Numbered from the stretch's first letter, positions 13,885 to 24,790 are shown. The stretch: DNA of 64,000 nucleotides from Brachypodius melanocephalos (GCA_013398615.1 VZSR01000680.1:603852-667851), one strand, 5' to 3'. A program made the numbers and translations. Notes: generated by a model from the letters alone, not told the origin.

Positions 13885-13892
13885 TGACGTCA
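13885..13892. promoter_or_regulatory. Full CRE palindrome TGACGTCA
   Basis: An exact CREB/ATF consensus palindrome containing a CpG, in a CpG-poor intron about 1.7 kb upstream of the exon. A single 8-mer can occur by chance in 64 kb; function is inference. Confidence 0.25.
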
Positions 13893-14383
13893 GTAGAAAG
13901 TCTCTCATTAACATCACTGGGTTTGGTTTTTGGGGCATATGATGGCCCAGATTGTAATCTCAGTTAAATCCGATTCTCCTAAGGAATTTATTCACTAGTA
14001 TAACACATTCAAGCTGCTCAAAATTGTTTGCATTAAAAGTTTTCTTAACCATAGGTAATCTTTTTGCCACAACAAAATAGCCTGTGAAAACAAATATATT
14101 TTGTTTATTCCGTGTTTTGCATGCAGCTTTACTCAAATTTTATTGAAATAATTGGTAGCAACTTATGTTCTGTTTATAAAAGTGTATTTTTCTCTGAGGT
14201 ACTGTGATTTATTAGAGCAGAGACATCAAAATTACTCAGAAAAAGATGAAATTATAACACAAATCACTGAAAACTGTGTGTGTGCATATTTATAGATGTG
14301 TGTATTACCTTCATACCCTCTGAAATGAAATGAAAAAATGATAACAATTTAACAGTTATTAGGACTTTTTCAACTAAGTTTGC

Positions 14384-14427
14384 NNNNNNNNNNNNNNNNN
14401 NNNNNNNNNNNNNNNNNNNNNNNNNNN
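14384..14427. other. Assembly gap (44 N)
   Basis: A run of N directly abuts a T29 tract at 14428-14456. The gap is probably caused by failure to sequence or assemble through the homopolymer. True length and content are unknown. The 91-residue minus-strand ORF crossing it is an artefact. Confidence 0.98.

Positions 14428-14456
<29 letters not shown>
14428..14456. repeat. Poly(T) tract, T29, at the gap edge
   Basis: Uninterrupted thymines following the N run. Total length may be underestimated because the gap starts inside or next to it. Confidence 0.9.
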
Positions 14457-14460
<4 letters not shown>

Positions 14461-15438
14461 AACAATATTCATTAAACAGCTGGAGTACAGAAATGTAAAG
14501 TAATAGGATAGTGAAAAAAAAAAACCGCTGGAAAGTCACATCAAAATAAAAACTATATATGTTTACAGCATTATATTTTATGCAGTGTACTACACTGCTG
14601 CAATCTTTGGAGACATTGACCTAAGTTTTTCAGATACAGATGGCATATATGAGCAAAAAAATGGGTTTGGGAGTTGTGTACAAAAGGCTGGAGTATAACA
14701 GACACGAAAGGAGAAGGAATCTGTGCAGAGAACGTTACTTTATGTTGGAGGAGATGTGGAGGAGAAGGCTCTCACATTAATGAAGGCAAGTTTGAAGATG
14801 CTGGAACCAGTTTTGCTTTCCATTAAAATTAATGAGTAGACCTCTGTGGACTCTCATGTGAGAAGGGTTGTGTGCATGTTCCAGGAAGTCACAGAGTTTT
14901 GCCATTGTGCTGCCAGGGAAAGTCATTAGGACCACCTTTGTGAAAAATACTGTTTCTACAAGAAATGCAGGTTTAAGACAGAGAGAATAGAATTAGGGAA
15001 CAGCAAGCAGTTGCTTCATCCTTTATAGATGGGAGAACCGCTTGAACTGTGAGTAAAAATATGTCATATGGTGAAGGACATTTAATGTTTAATTGCTATT
15101 TTATTTCTTAAAACAACTAGCCAGTCAAGGAATTAAGTGCTTTATAAAGTCAGGAAATTAATGGTCCTTGTAAAAATGGAAGGTTGTTTGTTTTTTTTTT
15201 TTTAAGAAAGAGAGCTGTAAAAGAACAAACAATTACAGGTAATCAATACCATTGTTATTAGGAAACCTATGAGAACAACACTTCTTCTCAATTAGGGAAA
15301 AACTGTATTTTATGTTTCTCCCTTGCAAGCTGATCTTTGTTCACGCCAGCCTGTAATCTTGGTTTATGCTTTATGGATAGGCTTTGTTCTGGGTGTTTTT
15401 GAAGCATTGCATGCCTTTTTTAGAGGTTTCAACAGAAG
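14457..15438 (+). other. SOX5 intron between the gap and the SOX-site cluster
   Basis: Unique A+T-rich sequence with short A/T runs (for example T13 near 15190). No exon is recognised. From 15296 the frame that continues into the exon is free of stops. Confidence 0.5.
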
Positions 15439-15538
15439 AACAAATAGCAATGAACTCAAAGAACAAAGGATTGTTCTCTCTTCCTTTCCGTCTATTTTTT
15501 CCCCCCGCTCTTTCTTTAAGAAAACAAAGGAATGTTTC
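15439..15538 (+). promoter_or_regulatory. Cluster of three SOX-type HMG sites in the acceptor-proximal intron, one a perfect inverted pair
   Basis: Three sites lie 24-124 bp before the exon: AACAAAT (15439-15445), GAACAA-AGGA-TTGTTC (15461-15476, perfect 6-bp inverted arms) and AACAAAGGAATGTTTC (15523-15538). The last is a near copy of the second, 61 bp on. SOX HMG domains bind A/TACAAA/T-type cores. SoxD proteins dimerise and prefer paired sites, and inverted pairs with short spacers are used by SOX dimers. Direct autoregulation is inference. The sites also sit beside the splice acceptor, so a splicing role or chance in A/T-rich DNA is possible. Confidence 0.35.
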
Positions 15539-15540
15539 AT

Positions 15541-15562
15541 CTTGTTTTTCCTCCCCTTTCAG
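15541..15562 (+). other. SOX5: 3' splice site of the SOX5 exon
   Basis: A 20-nt pyrimidine-rich run (TTGTTTTTCCTCCCCTTTC) ends in the acceptor AG at 15561-15562. It fixes the exon start at 15563, where the frame opens with GAA GTT GAT (E V D). A longer pyrimidine-rich zone extends back to about 15475. No single branch point stands out. Confidence 0.92.
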
Positions 15563-15773
15563 GAAGTTGATGGCAATAAAGTGATGTCTTCATTTGCCCC
15601 GCACAACTCATCTACCTCACCCTTGAAGGCAGAAGAAGGTGGGCGCCAGAGTGGAGAGTCCTTGTCCAGCACAGCCCTGGGAACGCCGGAGAGGCGCAAG
15701 GGGAGCCTTGCCGATGTCGTGGACACCCTGAAGCAGAGGAAGATGGAAGAGCTCATCAAAAACGAGCCAGAAG
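15563..15773 (+). CDS. SOX5: SOX5 internal coding exon (N-terminal region of the SoxD transcription factor), partial gene
   Basis: This exon encodes 70 complete residues plus the first base of the next codon (phase 0 in, phase 1 out). The translation starts EVDGNKVMSSFAPHNSSTSP, continues through EEGGRQSGESLSSTALG and the SoxD block GTPERRKGSLADVVDTLKQ, and ends KMEELIKNEPE. Seen directly: the frame is open throughout, the acceptor is a pyrimidine run ending CAG and the donor is AAG|GTAAGG. From knowledge of the family: EVDGNKVM and QRKMEELIKNEPE are typical of SOX5, whereas the paralogue SOX6 differs here (for example KKLEEM). The segment lies upstream of the leucine-zipper/coiled-coil used for SoxD dimerisation and far upstream of the HMG box, so this exon alone has no DNA-binding domain. 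SOX5 is a nuclear HMG-box protein that lacks a transactivation domain and works with SOX6 and SOX9 in chondrogenesis, neural crest and neuronal fate. Residue 21 is Leu (SPLKAEE) where I recall Gln in mammals; this is from memory. Frameshift or decay is not seen. Confidence 0.96.
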
Positions 15774-15779
15774 GTAAGG
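15771..15779 (+). other. SOX5: 5' splice site of the SOX5 exon
   Basis: AAG|GTAAGG matches the U1 consensus (MAG|GTRAGT) at all but the last position. The exon ends after the first G of a Glu codon, which agrees with the known SOX5 protein continuing with a second Glu after EPE. Confidence 0.93.
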
Positions 15780-17199
15780 CCTGGGAAGCTGGCCAACATT
15801 TCCTGTGTTCTTTTCTTTTCCTCCAGATCCTCCATATACTTTCTAATCGTGCCGTTTTCTGCTTCTGTTTGCTTTTCCTCACTAGCAGAATTAAAGATCT
15901 TACGGTTCTTTTCTGTGTTAGAGGGGAATTTCATCAGTGTCCCATCGTAGCTAATGTTTTTAGCTTTTCCCAAAAAAGAGAGTCTGGTGGTCATTTTGTT
16001 ACAGTTGCAACCTCCTCAATATGCCTGCAGTAAGCTCGTTTTAATCACCTGGGGGCTTTTACACCACTACTCCCCTCTCCCCATTTCTAGAACTAAAAGA
16101 AGCATTATCATGAATGTCGACGTTTCTGTGAAATGATCTAGTGTGCGTGTCATTATTTGGAAGGTAAGGAGTTAAACTGGGAATCCGTGAAAGCTTTTGT
16201 GTGGGGCACATCGTGGTCTGTTTATCTGTAGTGCAGGTGCTGTGCAGACAGAGGGAATAATGCAGGTGTTCCCTGCATTTTGTGTGGCCAGCAAGTTTCA
16301 GCTTTGGCTTGTAGGTGTGATTTCTGGAGAGCAGGTGTCTTTGTGAGACCCTCTCTCCAGCTGGTGATAGGACTTGTGCTCTGTGGGCTGGGACTAAGAC
16401 CAAAGATTAGGATTTTTAATTTTTGCCTGTTTGGGGCAGAGTCGTGACTGGAAGATGGAGTTCTCATTATGCTCTCCACAGGTATCTTATCTGTTTTTGG
16501 GGCACTGAGAGCCAATTGTGTGAGCCTTGTTTCCTAGTGCATAGTCATGAGACTATTTTCATTTACCCTCACCTATCCCCTTATGGAAATCTCTATTCCA
16601 AATGTTCAAAAGCAGGGCTCTCAGGGCCCACCTCAGTGCTAAAGCATGAAGCGACAGCACCTACAAGAAAATTCAGGGACAACCTGCATACTGGAATGCA
16701 AGTATGGATACAAACACGCTGGCACATACACGAGCATGACAGGATTGTAAATGAGGCTTTTCTTGACTGGGACGTGCAGTAAAGGTCTGCTGGGAAATAA
16801 ATTCTTTGTATAAGCATTTTAAAAATATTACTTATGGCACTTCTTTGGCATTTAGGTTGATGTAATGGTCAGTGCCATAACATACCTTGTGCCTTTGGAT
16901 GGGAGAGATTGCAGGGGGAATGGGTGGGAAGGAGACCAGGCTTTTATCTGAGAGAGGAAAGAACAAGGAGTTCTGGGCAATGTATAAATACTCTGTTGAG
17001 TATGAGGTGGTACAAGCTGCACAGACTCCATTAAGGAAAGGCCACAGATAGACATGAGAATGGTTACAGAGCTTGTGTATTATCTCAGCTCTACTAAAAT
17101 GAAAATATACAGTACAAACAAAGGATCTACAGCTTTGTGAAGAGATGGGGAGAGAGAGGAGGGGGAGCAACTGAATGTTGGGCTTTGCAAATGTGTGCA
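15774..17199 (+). other. SOX5 intron, donor-proximal part
   Basis: The exon frame stays open past the donor for 86 more codons and stops at TAA 16031-16033, so an intron-retained transcript would add a non-SOX tail. An acceptor-like TTTTCCTCCAG lies near 15827 but would make an intron of only about 54 bp followed by a rapid stop, so it is not used as an exon boundary. No other gene is recognised. Confidence 0.5.
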
Positions 17200-17345
17200 A
17201 CAAAAAATCTTTTATTCCCTCTAGCCATTGTTCTATTGTCTTTCAAAGGCCATTAAATTGAACAGCAGGTTGTGATGAAAATTTCATTAAGCCCTAGTTA
17301 AATCATTATGAGGGTGCCATATTCATGTCTCTGCTTACTCCCCAT
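17200..17345. promoter_or_regulatory. Candidate conserved enhancer block with tandem SOX and TCF/LEF motifs
   Basis: CCATTGTT (17225-17232), CTATTGTC (17233-17240) and TTTCAAAGG (17241-17249, reverse complement of a TCF/LEF CCTTTGAA site) lie end to end. TAAT-containing homeodomain-like sequence (CATTAAATTG, AAATCATTATGA) follows. The block is non-repetitive and compositionally balanced, as developmental conserved elements usually are. No alignment was possible, so conservation is inferred. Confidence 0.3.
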
Positions 17346-18829
17346 CCAGGAAAAAATGAATAGGAAAGAGTTGAGCTTTTTTTCCCTTTCTCCTTAAAAG
17401 CGAACTAACAAAAGTTCAGAAGTTAGAAGAGAATGGGGAATGGGACATGAAACAAAAGGAGGCCAGAGAGGTGAGCTGGCTAGGAAGAAAATTAGACTTG
17501 CATAAGAGCATTGAAAGGTGGTGAGGGACAAATACATCATTTTGACAAGCCTCCCTCCCCCTTCCCTTCAGCCAACATGGTTGTTTTTAGAGTGGCTAAT
17601 TAAAAAATATATATTTCTGGGTGCAGATGGCTAGACTGTTCTTAGAGGTCCTCTACAAATATGAGTTCTTTCCCTTAAATGAGTTATATACTGATGCAAC
17701 ACAGTGAAGACACTGTTTGAACTTCAGCAGAAAATTATTGTCATGTCTTCTTCATGTAGTGCTAAAGTAAAATTGTCAGTCATCACTGGTTGCTAGTCAG
17801 GTAATTAACATATTAATGAATTTCCCTGTGAATAAGGTGTTACAAGTGGGAATCTTTGATAGTACATGTAGGTAAAAATGCAGCAATTTGTGATAAATGC
17901 CTATTTCAGTAATGATTTTTAGTCTTGCTAGCTTGTAAAGCTTTGTGGGATGAAGATCAAGAATCTTGGTTAAGCTTTGCTGCATTATGTCAACAAGAAT
18001 AATATAATACTTTATTTCCCTTCGGGAAGAAAGGGAAACATTTGCACCAGTAGTTGAGGTTTAATTAAATCAATTTCCTGTGAATCTTTCAAAGACCAGA
18101 TATGAGCCAGATTCCCATTTCTCTATGTACTCAAAAGTTTATATATTATTTAACTTGTACAATGGGCTGTGTTTGCTCTCTTTTTATTGTTTGAAATAGT
18201 TTTCTGAATTGCTGTGGGAAACGTGCTTTTCAAACATTCTCTCAAATGGCCTGTTTCTTCAAAATCAGAAAAAAGGGAAGGACTGCATAGACAACTTTAG
18301 GTCTCAATTCAAACCCCTTATTAGTCAGGGAAAGGGCTTCTCTTTTCTGAAACAGGCTTTAAGGACAAATGAGATATTCCAAAATACTGGTAACATCTTT
18401 GACTCTTTCTAAGGAACTTTATTGATACAAGGGAAATGGTTTTCTTCAATTACGTTTGTTAGAAAATTAAAGTAAAAATTAGTAAATTTTGTCAGTAAAG
18501 GACAAGAATTTTTACATTTTAAACATACCGCTCAGCGTGCAGCAATGCACACATGTACGTGTGCACACATGTAAACACAACCCTGTACTCACACGTAAGC
18601 TGGTAAGGAAAGCCTCACCCCTCATATAAATGGTTCTCATGTAGTTTTGTTGTATATATACCCTTGGTTAATGTGCCCTGTAGGAACCCACACTACCTAC
18701 TTTTCCCAAAGCTTGTCACTTCCTTTTCCTCCTTGGATATGAGGGGGTTTTCTGGGGGGGAGGTGTTTTTATAGGGGCTTATACTTAGCTCTGAAGCTTC
18801 TTGCTCTTTTTCTTTTCCCCCTAATTTTG
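17346..18829 (+). other. SOX5 intron, no strong feature
   Basis: Unique sequence. A CACA/TGTG-rich patch at about 18540-18600 contains the near-palindrome tgcacacatgtacgtgtgca. Nothing coding is recognised. Confidence 0.45.
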
Positions 18830-19080
18830 CCATTTTCCTGCTGCTGGGTGAAAGTATGTGATTGACAATGAGTCATGCTGACACAGAGACGTGAGCGTTT
18901 CAGCGGATCTAAAACTCGCGGAATTTTACTCATTACTAATACGGCGCTCATTTTTCTTCCCTCAAATTCTGTGGAAAATCCTTACATGCAGCTTTGGTAT
19001 TAGGCCCCCAAAGGCATAAACCTATTACTGAAGTCACACAATGTTATTTTACATGAAACATTCCGTCCTTTCTAACTTGA
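18830..19080. promoter_or_regulatory. Candidate regulatory block with an AP-1/MAF-like site
   Basis: TGAGTCA (18869-18875) is a consensus AP-1 site and is followed by TGCTGAC, giving a MARE-like arrangement. The block then has an unusual local run of CpGs (gacgtgagcg, cagcgg, ctcgcgg, acggcgc) within about 60 bp of CpG-poor intron. It is non-repetitive. Enhancer function is inference. Confidence 0.25.
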
Positions 19081-22068
19081 GCTTCAGAAGAGGAGTCAGT
19101 CCCCTTTTATTCCTGGTATACAATAATGAAGATAATGGAGTGGGTTTGGAGAAGCCTTATACACTGTGACAGACCTCAAGCCCTTGCCCTGAGGGTCGTC
19201 TGCCGACCATGGGATTCCTTTTGCAGCTAAAATCATTAGGAGAATGAGATACAGGCATGTTTTTCTTCTGTTTTCTTCAGGCATCAGAGGATGGCAGAGG
19301 CTCTCTGTCTGTCTGTTCTCCTCATTTGTAGAAATGAAATGGAAATCTCTTTGAAGTCACTGAGCTTGACACAAGTTTGTGAAAGAAAAGACCAAAGCAA
19401 CCACTTAGCTTTTCCTTGCACTATTAATGTGATTGGATTGCTGTATTTTAATTTATGGCCTGTGCTTGTGGAAAATTAAATCTCTGAAATCTCTGTAGCC
19501 TTTCCCCTAAATGTATGGCTTGGCCTCTGGAAAAGAAAGAGGCAAACAAGTAAATTTCATCCTATTTTTAGAATAAGCTGGAATATTCTTTCTCTCTTTA
19601 TATGTCCTAACTTTTCATTGAGAATCAATCCTCTTTTTCCATTTTGGCAATATATGGTTTTAATAGGTTATGTATCTGTTCATCTTTAAAACCTTCATAG
19701 CGGGTCTCCTGAGGCCAAATCCCTGTTGTTGAATGGAATTCGTAGGAATTCCACATAAAAAAGGATCATTTGAACATCTGCCTGATGACAGGGACTGAGC
19801 ACATGAGCTGGTGTGGGTACAGTCCCTGCATGGCTCATTCTTCCATGGTAAGGACCTCAGAAACTCAGCTCTGTTGGGCTGCTTAAATGAATACCTTGAA
19901 TTTTCCATAAAGATATACATATATGCATCCACACATACATATACATAATGTATTTTAAACATAAATATATATGAACACACACAATTAATTTATTTTGTTT
20001 CATATTTTTCCTGCTCCAAAATTTTGATCTTAGAGTCCTTAGGTCTTCAGAGAGGGAGCAATTAATCTCAGCTGTTCAGTAAGAAGGGAATACCTGTGTT
20101 TGCAGAGCTTAAACAGGCAATGTGGGTACTAGAGCTTCATGTATTATAGTAGGCAGCAGTGCTATAAGCAATTACTTATCGTGAAAAAAGGGATGAGAAG
20201 AGCCTCTTGGGCATGATTTTTGTCTTCTGAACATCCCCCAAAGGCTATTTGTATTTGATGTTTAAGTTTACATTGTAAATCACAGCACCTGTTAATGTGG
20301 TAATATAAATGGCTGTTGTTTAAGCAGTTCAGTATTTTTTAAAAGTGAGCCATACCGAATTCAGGCTCTCTAGCTGAAGTATCTCCTAACATTATCAAAC
20401 TTTTAATCAGCAAATCTTGTAAAAAAAATCAAGATGTGTCCCCGTTTATAAGCCATAGATTCCAAAGCAGGCCGTTCATGGGCACAAGAAGGGTGGCCTT
20501 TGAAATGCAGACTCTTGTTTTTAAATCACATCTGATGAGATGGGAAGAAATAAAGTGCACAGATTCGGGAAAGGCCTAAGGATACTGTAATTGGTTGAGG
20601 TTTAAAGTTCTTTTATTTGGTTCTTCCCTGCCCCTTTGACAGAGTACGTGTTGAAGAGGCTTTGTAATGCTTTTCCACTGAAGGACAAGCAAGGGTACTT
20701 TGCAGTTGAGTACTTTCAAGTTTTGTTCGTACACTCCTGCTGCAGTGGAAGGGTGCTTCAGGTGGTTCCATGTTCATCTCTGCAGTCTGTCACCAGAAAA
20801 TGTGTCTTTTCTTGTAAGAGCAGGCCAGCATCAAACTTCCCTGAGCTTCTCTCAAAGACCCCGCCATATGGAAATAGGCCTTCGTATACTGCTGATACAA
20901 ATAAAAAATAATTAAAACATTTGAAAGTTTATTTGTGAAATAGGCCTATGTGAAGAGAAGGCACTGTTAAATACTGTAGCTTCCATTTTTATTAACAAGT
21001 GCTTTAACTCCAGAACAGAGGTAGCCTAGTTTGAAGCCTTGCCAGCTCTGACTTGCTCAAAGTGAAGTTTATTCATTTATTGCCTTCAGTTTTTAAGTGT
21101 TTTCCTTCCCAACAGTTTAGCCTGATAGTCACGGTTTATTTCAATGGATGTTTTCAAAATTTGCTTAGATTCCCTTCCAACTCTCTCTTCTTACGTCCTC
21201 AAAGGTTTTTAGCTTTTGGATTTTTCTTCTTCCTTTTGATAAAGGCATCTGAGGTGCTGATACAGCATCTTAAATATAGAAGAAAGCATTATGGTCAAGT
21301 GAGATACAGGGAACTAGTGCTTTTGGAGAGGAGATGCAGTCCCTCTCTCCCCCTCCCTGGTTCAGAATGAAAGGCTTCTCTGATGAATCTCTACAATTAA
21401 AATTTCTTTCTCGCTTGTGTTCACTCCATAATATTGAACAAGCAGGAGCCAAAGCAAAATGCTTTCTCTTTTCACTTCCCATCTTTAGCAACACAACATA
21501 TAAGTGGTTCAGCAAGGAAAAAAATAATTATTTGGGCTCCTGTCTCCCTTTTATCCCCTAGGTAGCCAGACTCCTCACCAGCTGTGATTCATTTCAGTGG
21601 GGATTCTCAAAATTTGCTGTCACTTTTGACCTCATGTCATTTTGCTGTGCGTTTCCCCTATTGTATTCCCCCTAGATCAGTTTGTAGTTAGCCTTTCGGG
21701 TTTTTTGTGTGCTCTTTCTCTTTTTAATTTTTTTTTAAATTATTTTTATTATTATTTAATTTTCATTTCCCCCTCCCCTGGAAAAGCCATTAGCTTTCTG
21801 ACCTTCATTTCAGTCCTTGGCTAGCTGCTGCAGAAACCTCTGCCCCAGAGTGCAATACCCAGCTGTACATGGGGGAGTGTGCCAGCTCTGTGCCACAGCT
21901 TTCAGGGATGTCATTTATTCGAGAGTGAAGAGCAAGCCACCTGTTTCTCAGGCCTCTTGTCCCTCATATTAAAGGTTCAAGCCCTTGCTGAATAGTAACA
22001 TCTTAATCTGGGCAACATGCACACCATTTAGCCGAAACCTATTTGTCGAGCTAGCAGGATTTGTGGGA
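19081..22068 (+). other. SOX5 intron, mostly unique
   Basis: An A/T-rich TACATA/ATAT simple patch occurs at about 19910-19985 and a T/A-rich low-complexity patch at 21715-21770. No exon or transposon is recognised. Confidence 0.45.
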
Positions 22069-22084
22069 TTTTTTTTTTTTTTTT
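22069..22084. repeat. Poly(T) tract, T16
   Basis: Uninterrupted thymines passing into a C/T-rich run. Confidence 0.85.
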
Positions 22085-22560
22085 CCCCCTTTCTCTTACC
22101 CCTGAGGCGCTTGTCACGACCGTGCATTTTAAAATTAATCAGACCTCCCAGGCTTGTGTGACTGTGTGGTTTAACATGAAGAAGTGGATATCAAGTATTT
22201 GCCCTAATTAAACAGGCCTGCTTGGTTTTGTTCTAGTGGATGCTTGGTCTTTTTTTTTAATAAGAGCTGCTTACGGAGGAGGCACGGCCAGCTCTAGACT
22301 TAGTGGAGAGCTCACTTCAAAGTTTTCCTCACCACCTGCGCCCGGGATGCTGAGACCTGAAGGGCTCCCTGGTTCTTTCTGAACAGCACAATCTGTGGGA
22401 AGCGAGCCGAGGGGGAAGGGGGAAATGCAGCCAAAAGAGTGAGAGAGCGATGCGGGAAGGGGAGGTGAGGAGCTGGGACGAGCGTGTGGATTGGCTTTTG
22501 AAGTTGATTAAGATGACCTGTCATCCTGTCTGATTAGCTTTAGATCTCAGTCTGTGCCAT
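22085..22560. promoter_or_regulatory. Candidate regulatory block with raised CpG content
   Basis: The first half has TAAT-type motifs (AAATTAATCAG, CCTAATTAAACAG). The second half (22270-22500) holds several CpGs (gcgcccggg, agcgagccgag, gcgatgcggg, gacgagcgtg) in an otherwise CpG-poor intron. It is non-repetitive. It could be an enhancer or a weak internal promoter; neither is proved by sequence alone. Confidence 0.28.
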
Positions 22561-24529
22561 CAGCTATTCACAAGGCTGTCTTGTGTCTTCTGTTTACCAG
22601 AAGCAAGGGAAAGCCTCTAGTACGGCAAGGAGCAACATTTGCAGCAACTCCCACTTGCATGTTTAGCTAATGAAGTAGCCTTGTAAAAACACTCCGAAGT
22701 TTGGAGCTGTTGCTTTAGTTTTATTAGATACACGTCTGTTTCACACTGATATTTTTAAGGTGGTTTGAGGGCTGCCAGCTTTACACATCTGTGTGCATCT
22801 CCTGCATAGTGCATAAGCTGTACTGGGAAGGTGGAATTCCTTTCAGCATCTTTCCTTCTCTTTAGTTGTGTTGTGGTTTCTGCATTGCTTCAGGAGAAAG
22901 CGTGCTATATGTGTATGATTTCTATAATGTAGGAATTCAAAAAGTGCTCAAAAACCGAGGAGAGCTGAGGGGAACTCTCTGCCCTAAGCACCCTAAAACC
23001 TGTTACACAGTAATTAAGGACTGATAGCATTTAGCAATTCAACAAGTTAATTTTAGCCAAAAAAATAGTGGAAAATCTGGAACAGTCAACATTTTTAGAC
23101 AAAATGTTTCTTTGGAAATGATATTTTTTGTTTTTAAATGTTTAAGATGATTAATCTGAAAGAGAAATGAAAACATTTCAATTAGGATTAAATAAAACAC
23201 TTTGGGTCAGGTGGAAACAGCTTTTCCCCTGACTTGGTTTGGCAGCTGAAATGAAAAAATGCAAACTAGTCAAACAAAAATGAGTTGCAAAACCTGGTGA
23301 GGTTTTGGGGGTGTTTTTGTATCTAATGACCTGAGAAGGACAAATGAACAGTTGTTTTACAGACACTCAAATATATCTGAATGTTACCCACTGTGGTTTA
23401 GAGGGCAATCTGCAATATTAGTCAGAAGAGCTTTCAGAATTTGATTTCCTCTAAACGTGCAAACTTCTATGCCTTCTGAAGCCTCAAGTCAGCAAAGTTT
23501 TGCAGCACCCAGGGCATTTCATTTTGGAGCAGATTTTGGAACATGAGTACATTAGATGTACTTGGCCTGTCTTTGCAGCCAGAACCTCGGAGTCTGTTCT
23601 AGAGGGCCTAGAAATCTGCAGCTGGTATACCCCAGAATTTTACTGTGCTTTCTGTAAAATTCTTGCAGCCCAGCACACAGAAAAAAGAAAAAGTCTTATT
23701 TATTTATTTCCATAACAGTTCAAATTGCTGAAGTAAAACCCAGCAGGTAGGATGAAACTCGGTTGATTTAAAAGTTTATTGTACATCCATGCACTAACTC
23801 ACTGCCATCTTTCTCTTCCTCTCCCAGTATTATTATTATTCTTCCTATTTTATTTTTAATTTCAAACCTTGGCACAACCCAAATGTAAAGAACATATTGA
23901 CACTGCCAAGCATCTGTCTGGTGCTTGACAGCATCATAGAAACCCTTCCAGTGTTTCCTCTGGGTTGCTATTGGTTATTTAACAACACAATGCAAACGGT
24001 GCAGTGTGGGTGTATGTGAAAAGGAAAGAAAGGTTGAGGTGGGGGGGAAGGAGCCCTGCACGAGTAAATATGTCTTTCATCATATCTTTTGTTTGGTCTG
24101 TTTGCTGTGTGCTATTCAGTAGTCAATAGAAGTTGTTTGACGGTTCTGCAAAAAGGGTGAGGAACCTTTTCTTAAACTTTTATTCTCCTGCTTTTGTCTC
24201 AATCCCTGAAGTTTTCTGCTTTTGTTTTTCTTGCCCCGTTTTGTTGTCACCTGTCTGTTGTTTGAAGGGGTTTTGTTGCTGCTGTTTGGCTGATGTGGGG
24301 TAAGCTGATATTTAAGAAATGCTCCTGATTGGGGAGCTTTCTTGCACAGGTGAAGTGGACTTTAGAGAGCTTATGAAAGATTTGCTGTGCTGGTCTTTGG
24401 TGCAATAGAGCTCTTTCAAGCTTGCCTTTTAATTTATTTATTTATTTAGCCAGAGGATGAAAGTGAAAAGTGAATGAAGAGAAAAATCAGGCTGTGGTTT
24501 CTGCTGAAGAATGCCCTGTTAAGCACTTG
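22561..24529 (+). other. SOX5 intron, unique sequence
   Basis: No repeat family or exon recognised. Short ORFs are not protein-like. Confidence 0.45.
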
Positions 24530-24790
24530 TGTGGCTCGGTGACGCTTTCTGAGATGTTTAGCCTCGATTTAATTCGTATTTAAGATTTCTCCTCCCAGCA
24601 CATTAATATAATGTCAATGCAGAATGCATTGCATGGTGTAATTACTGGAGAGAGCAGTAGTTGGGAAAACAGACGGTAATTGAACACATGGCTGTTTATT
24701 ACAACAGGACAGTGCTCCTACGCTGGTATTTAGGGCATTAATAGGGAAGAATTGATTTGTTGTTTTAAGATGAATTCAATCACTGTTGCT
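24530..24790. promoter_or_regulatory. Candidate conserved enhancer block (homeodomain/POU-like motifs)
   Basis: Dense, non-repetitive motif content: cacattaatataatg, an octamer-like TGCATTGCATGG, TGTAATTACT (a palindromic TAATTA homeodomain core), GGTAATTGAAC, and GGCATTAATAGG. This composition is common in vertebrate developmental conserved elements. Conservation is inferred, not measured. Confidence 0.3.

Noticed and set aside
14264..14539. Minus-strand ORF spanning the N gap
   Set aside because: Artefact of translating N and poly(T) as residues.
15774..15830. Mini-intron ending at TTTTCCTCCAG just after the exon
   Set aside because: It would be only about 54 bp and the next frame stops within a few codons. 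The known SOX5 continuation is not present there.
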